Assembly (NCBI GenBank): GCA_937895645.1
Contig: CALBKQ010000181.1
Coordinates: forward strand, 1-6,005
Length of the DNA stretch: 6,005 nucleotides
Source of the DNA: an uncultured Clostridia bacterium
GTDB lineage: Bacteria > Bacillota > Clostridia > Oscillospirales > Acutalibacteraceae
Direction: 5' to 3'
Both the position numbers and the translations under genes were made by a program. The notes beneath the pieces were generated by a model, which searched no databases, was not told where the DNA came from, and was given only the letters and a program-made list of their open reading frames with translations. Shown here in pieces: positions 5,658 through 6,005 of this stretch. Positions within the stretch are counted from its first letter, which is position 1. Every line of letters begins with the position of its first letter.

Positions 5658-6005
5658 ATGATTCTCAATAATGTTGATTTTGAAACTTATTTTAACAATT
5701 ATCCCGATAAAAACGGTTATTTCGGCAAATACGGTGGAGTTTATATTGACGACAAACTCAAAAATGCTATGGCAGAAATCACTGAGGCATACTTCTCAAT
5801 TTGTCAGTCAAGAAAATTCATTGCAGAACTTCGCAGAATCCGTAAAGAATTTCAGGGCAGACCTACTCCCGTTACACATCTTGAAAGACTTTCTGACGCT
5901 CTTGGTGGTAAAGTTCAGCTTTACGCAAAGCGTGAAGACTTAAACCATTCGGGCGCTCACAAACTTAATCACTGTATGGGTGAAGCACTTCTTGCAAAAT
6001 ATATG
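5658..6005 (+). CDS. trpB: Tryptophan synthase beta chain, N-terminal part, cut by window edge
   Basis: PLP enzyme condensing indole with L-serine to give tryptophan, normally as an alpha2-beta2 complex with TrpA. The 116 visible residues are about 30% of the usual ~400. Family features: GYFGKYGGVY at 20-29 (usual FGxFGGxYVPE region), GRPTPVTHLERLSDALGG at 67-84, and the PLP segment KREDLNHSGAHKLN at 91-104, where K102 is the expected Schiff-base lysine (E. coli Lys87). The following stretch HCMGEALLAKYM differs from the common N-x-x-G-Q-A-L-L-A form, with His105 and Glu109 where Asn/Gln types and Gln are usual, indicating a divergent TrpB subgroup. The catalytic Glu and the PLP phosphate loop lie beyond the edge. 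It is the first gene behind a Trp T-box, with no trpE/D/C/F between. Whether trpA follows cannot be seen; a stand-alone indole-salvage role is possible. The family is secure, the subgroup uncertain. Confidence 0.94.
   Translation, partial: MILNNVDFETYFNNYPDKNGYFGKYGGVYIDDKLKNAMAEITEAYFSICQSRKFIAELRRIRKEFQGRPTPVTHLERLSDALGGKVQLYAKREDLNHSGAHKLNHCMGEALLAKYM

Noticed and set aside
5671..5943. 90-residue plus-strand frame
   Set aside because: An out-of-frame shadow of trpB; the frame from 5658 has the strong ribosome binding site and the TrpB motifs.

Overview
The window looks like chromosomal DNA from a low-GC, Gram-positive anaerobe, probably a clostridial (Oscillospiraceae- or Ruminococcus-like) gut bacterium. 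This rests on the AT-rich sequence and intergenic regions, strong AAGGAGG-type ribosome binding sites, a tryptophan T-box riboswitch, a Pol I with a degenerate proofreading domain, and a GTP-type PEP carboxykinase. The exact taxon is an inference. No mobile element, tRNA, rRNA or CRISPR array was seen.

Layout. From the left edge to 5246 everything reads on the minus strand. In transcription order this is polA (DNA polymerase I), then a two-domain gene joining a low-molecular-weight phosphatase of the protein-arginine-phosphatase (YwlE) type to a RimI-type ribosomal-protein acetyltransferase, then tsaD (tRNA t6A synthesis). These three are separated by 12 and 2 bases and almost certainly form one transcript. 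After a 122-base gap with its own consensus promoter comes pckG (GTP-dependent PEP carboxykinase), cut by the left edge. From 5327 rightward the plus strand carries a consensus sigma-A promoter, a complete T-box leader with a UGG (Trp) specifier codon, antiterminator and terminator, and then the start of trpB (tryptophan synthase beta chain), cut by the right edge.

How the parts work together. The leftward operon groups DNA repair and replication (polA) with two translation-related modifiers (RimI domain and TsaD) and a probable phosphoarginine eraser. The usual t6A partners TsaB and TsaE are not next to tsaD here. The rightward unit makes TrpB expression depend on uncharged tRNA-Trp. The 411 bases between the polA and trpB starts are fully accounted for by two divergent promoters and the T-box.

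The most interesting items are the phosphatase-RimI fusion, with its Thr-containing arginine-phosphatase active-site loop, and details of the T-box: a U where a C would match the usual G73 of bacterial tRNA-Trp, and mutually exclusive hairpins ahead of the antiterminator. I saw no convincing wholly new system.
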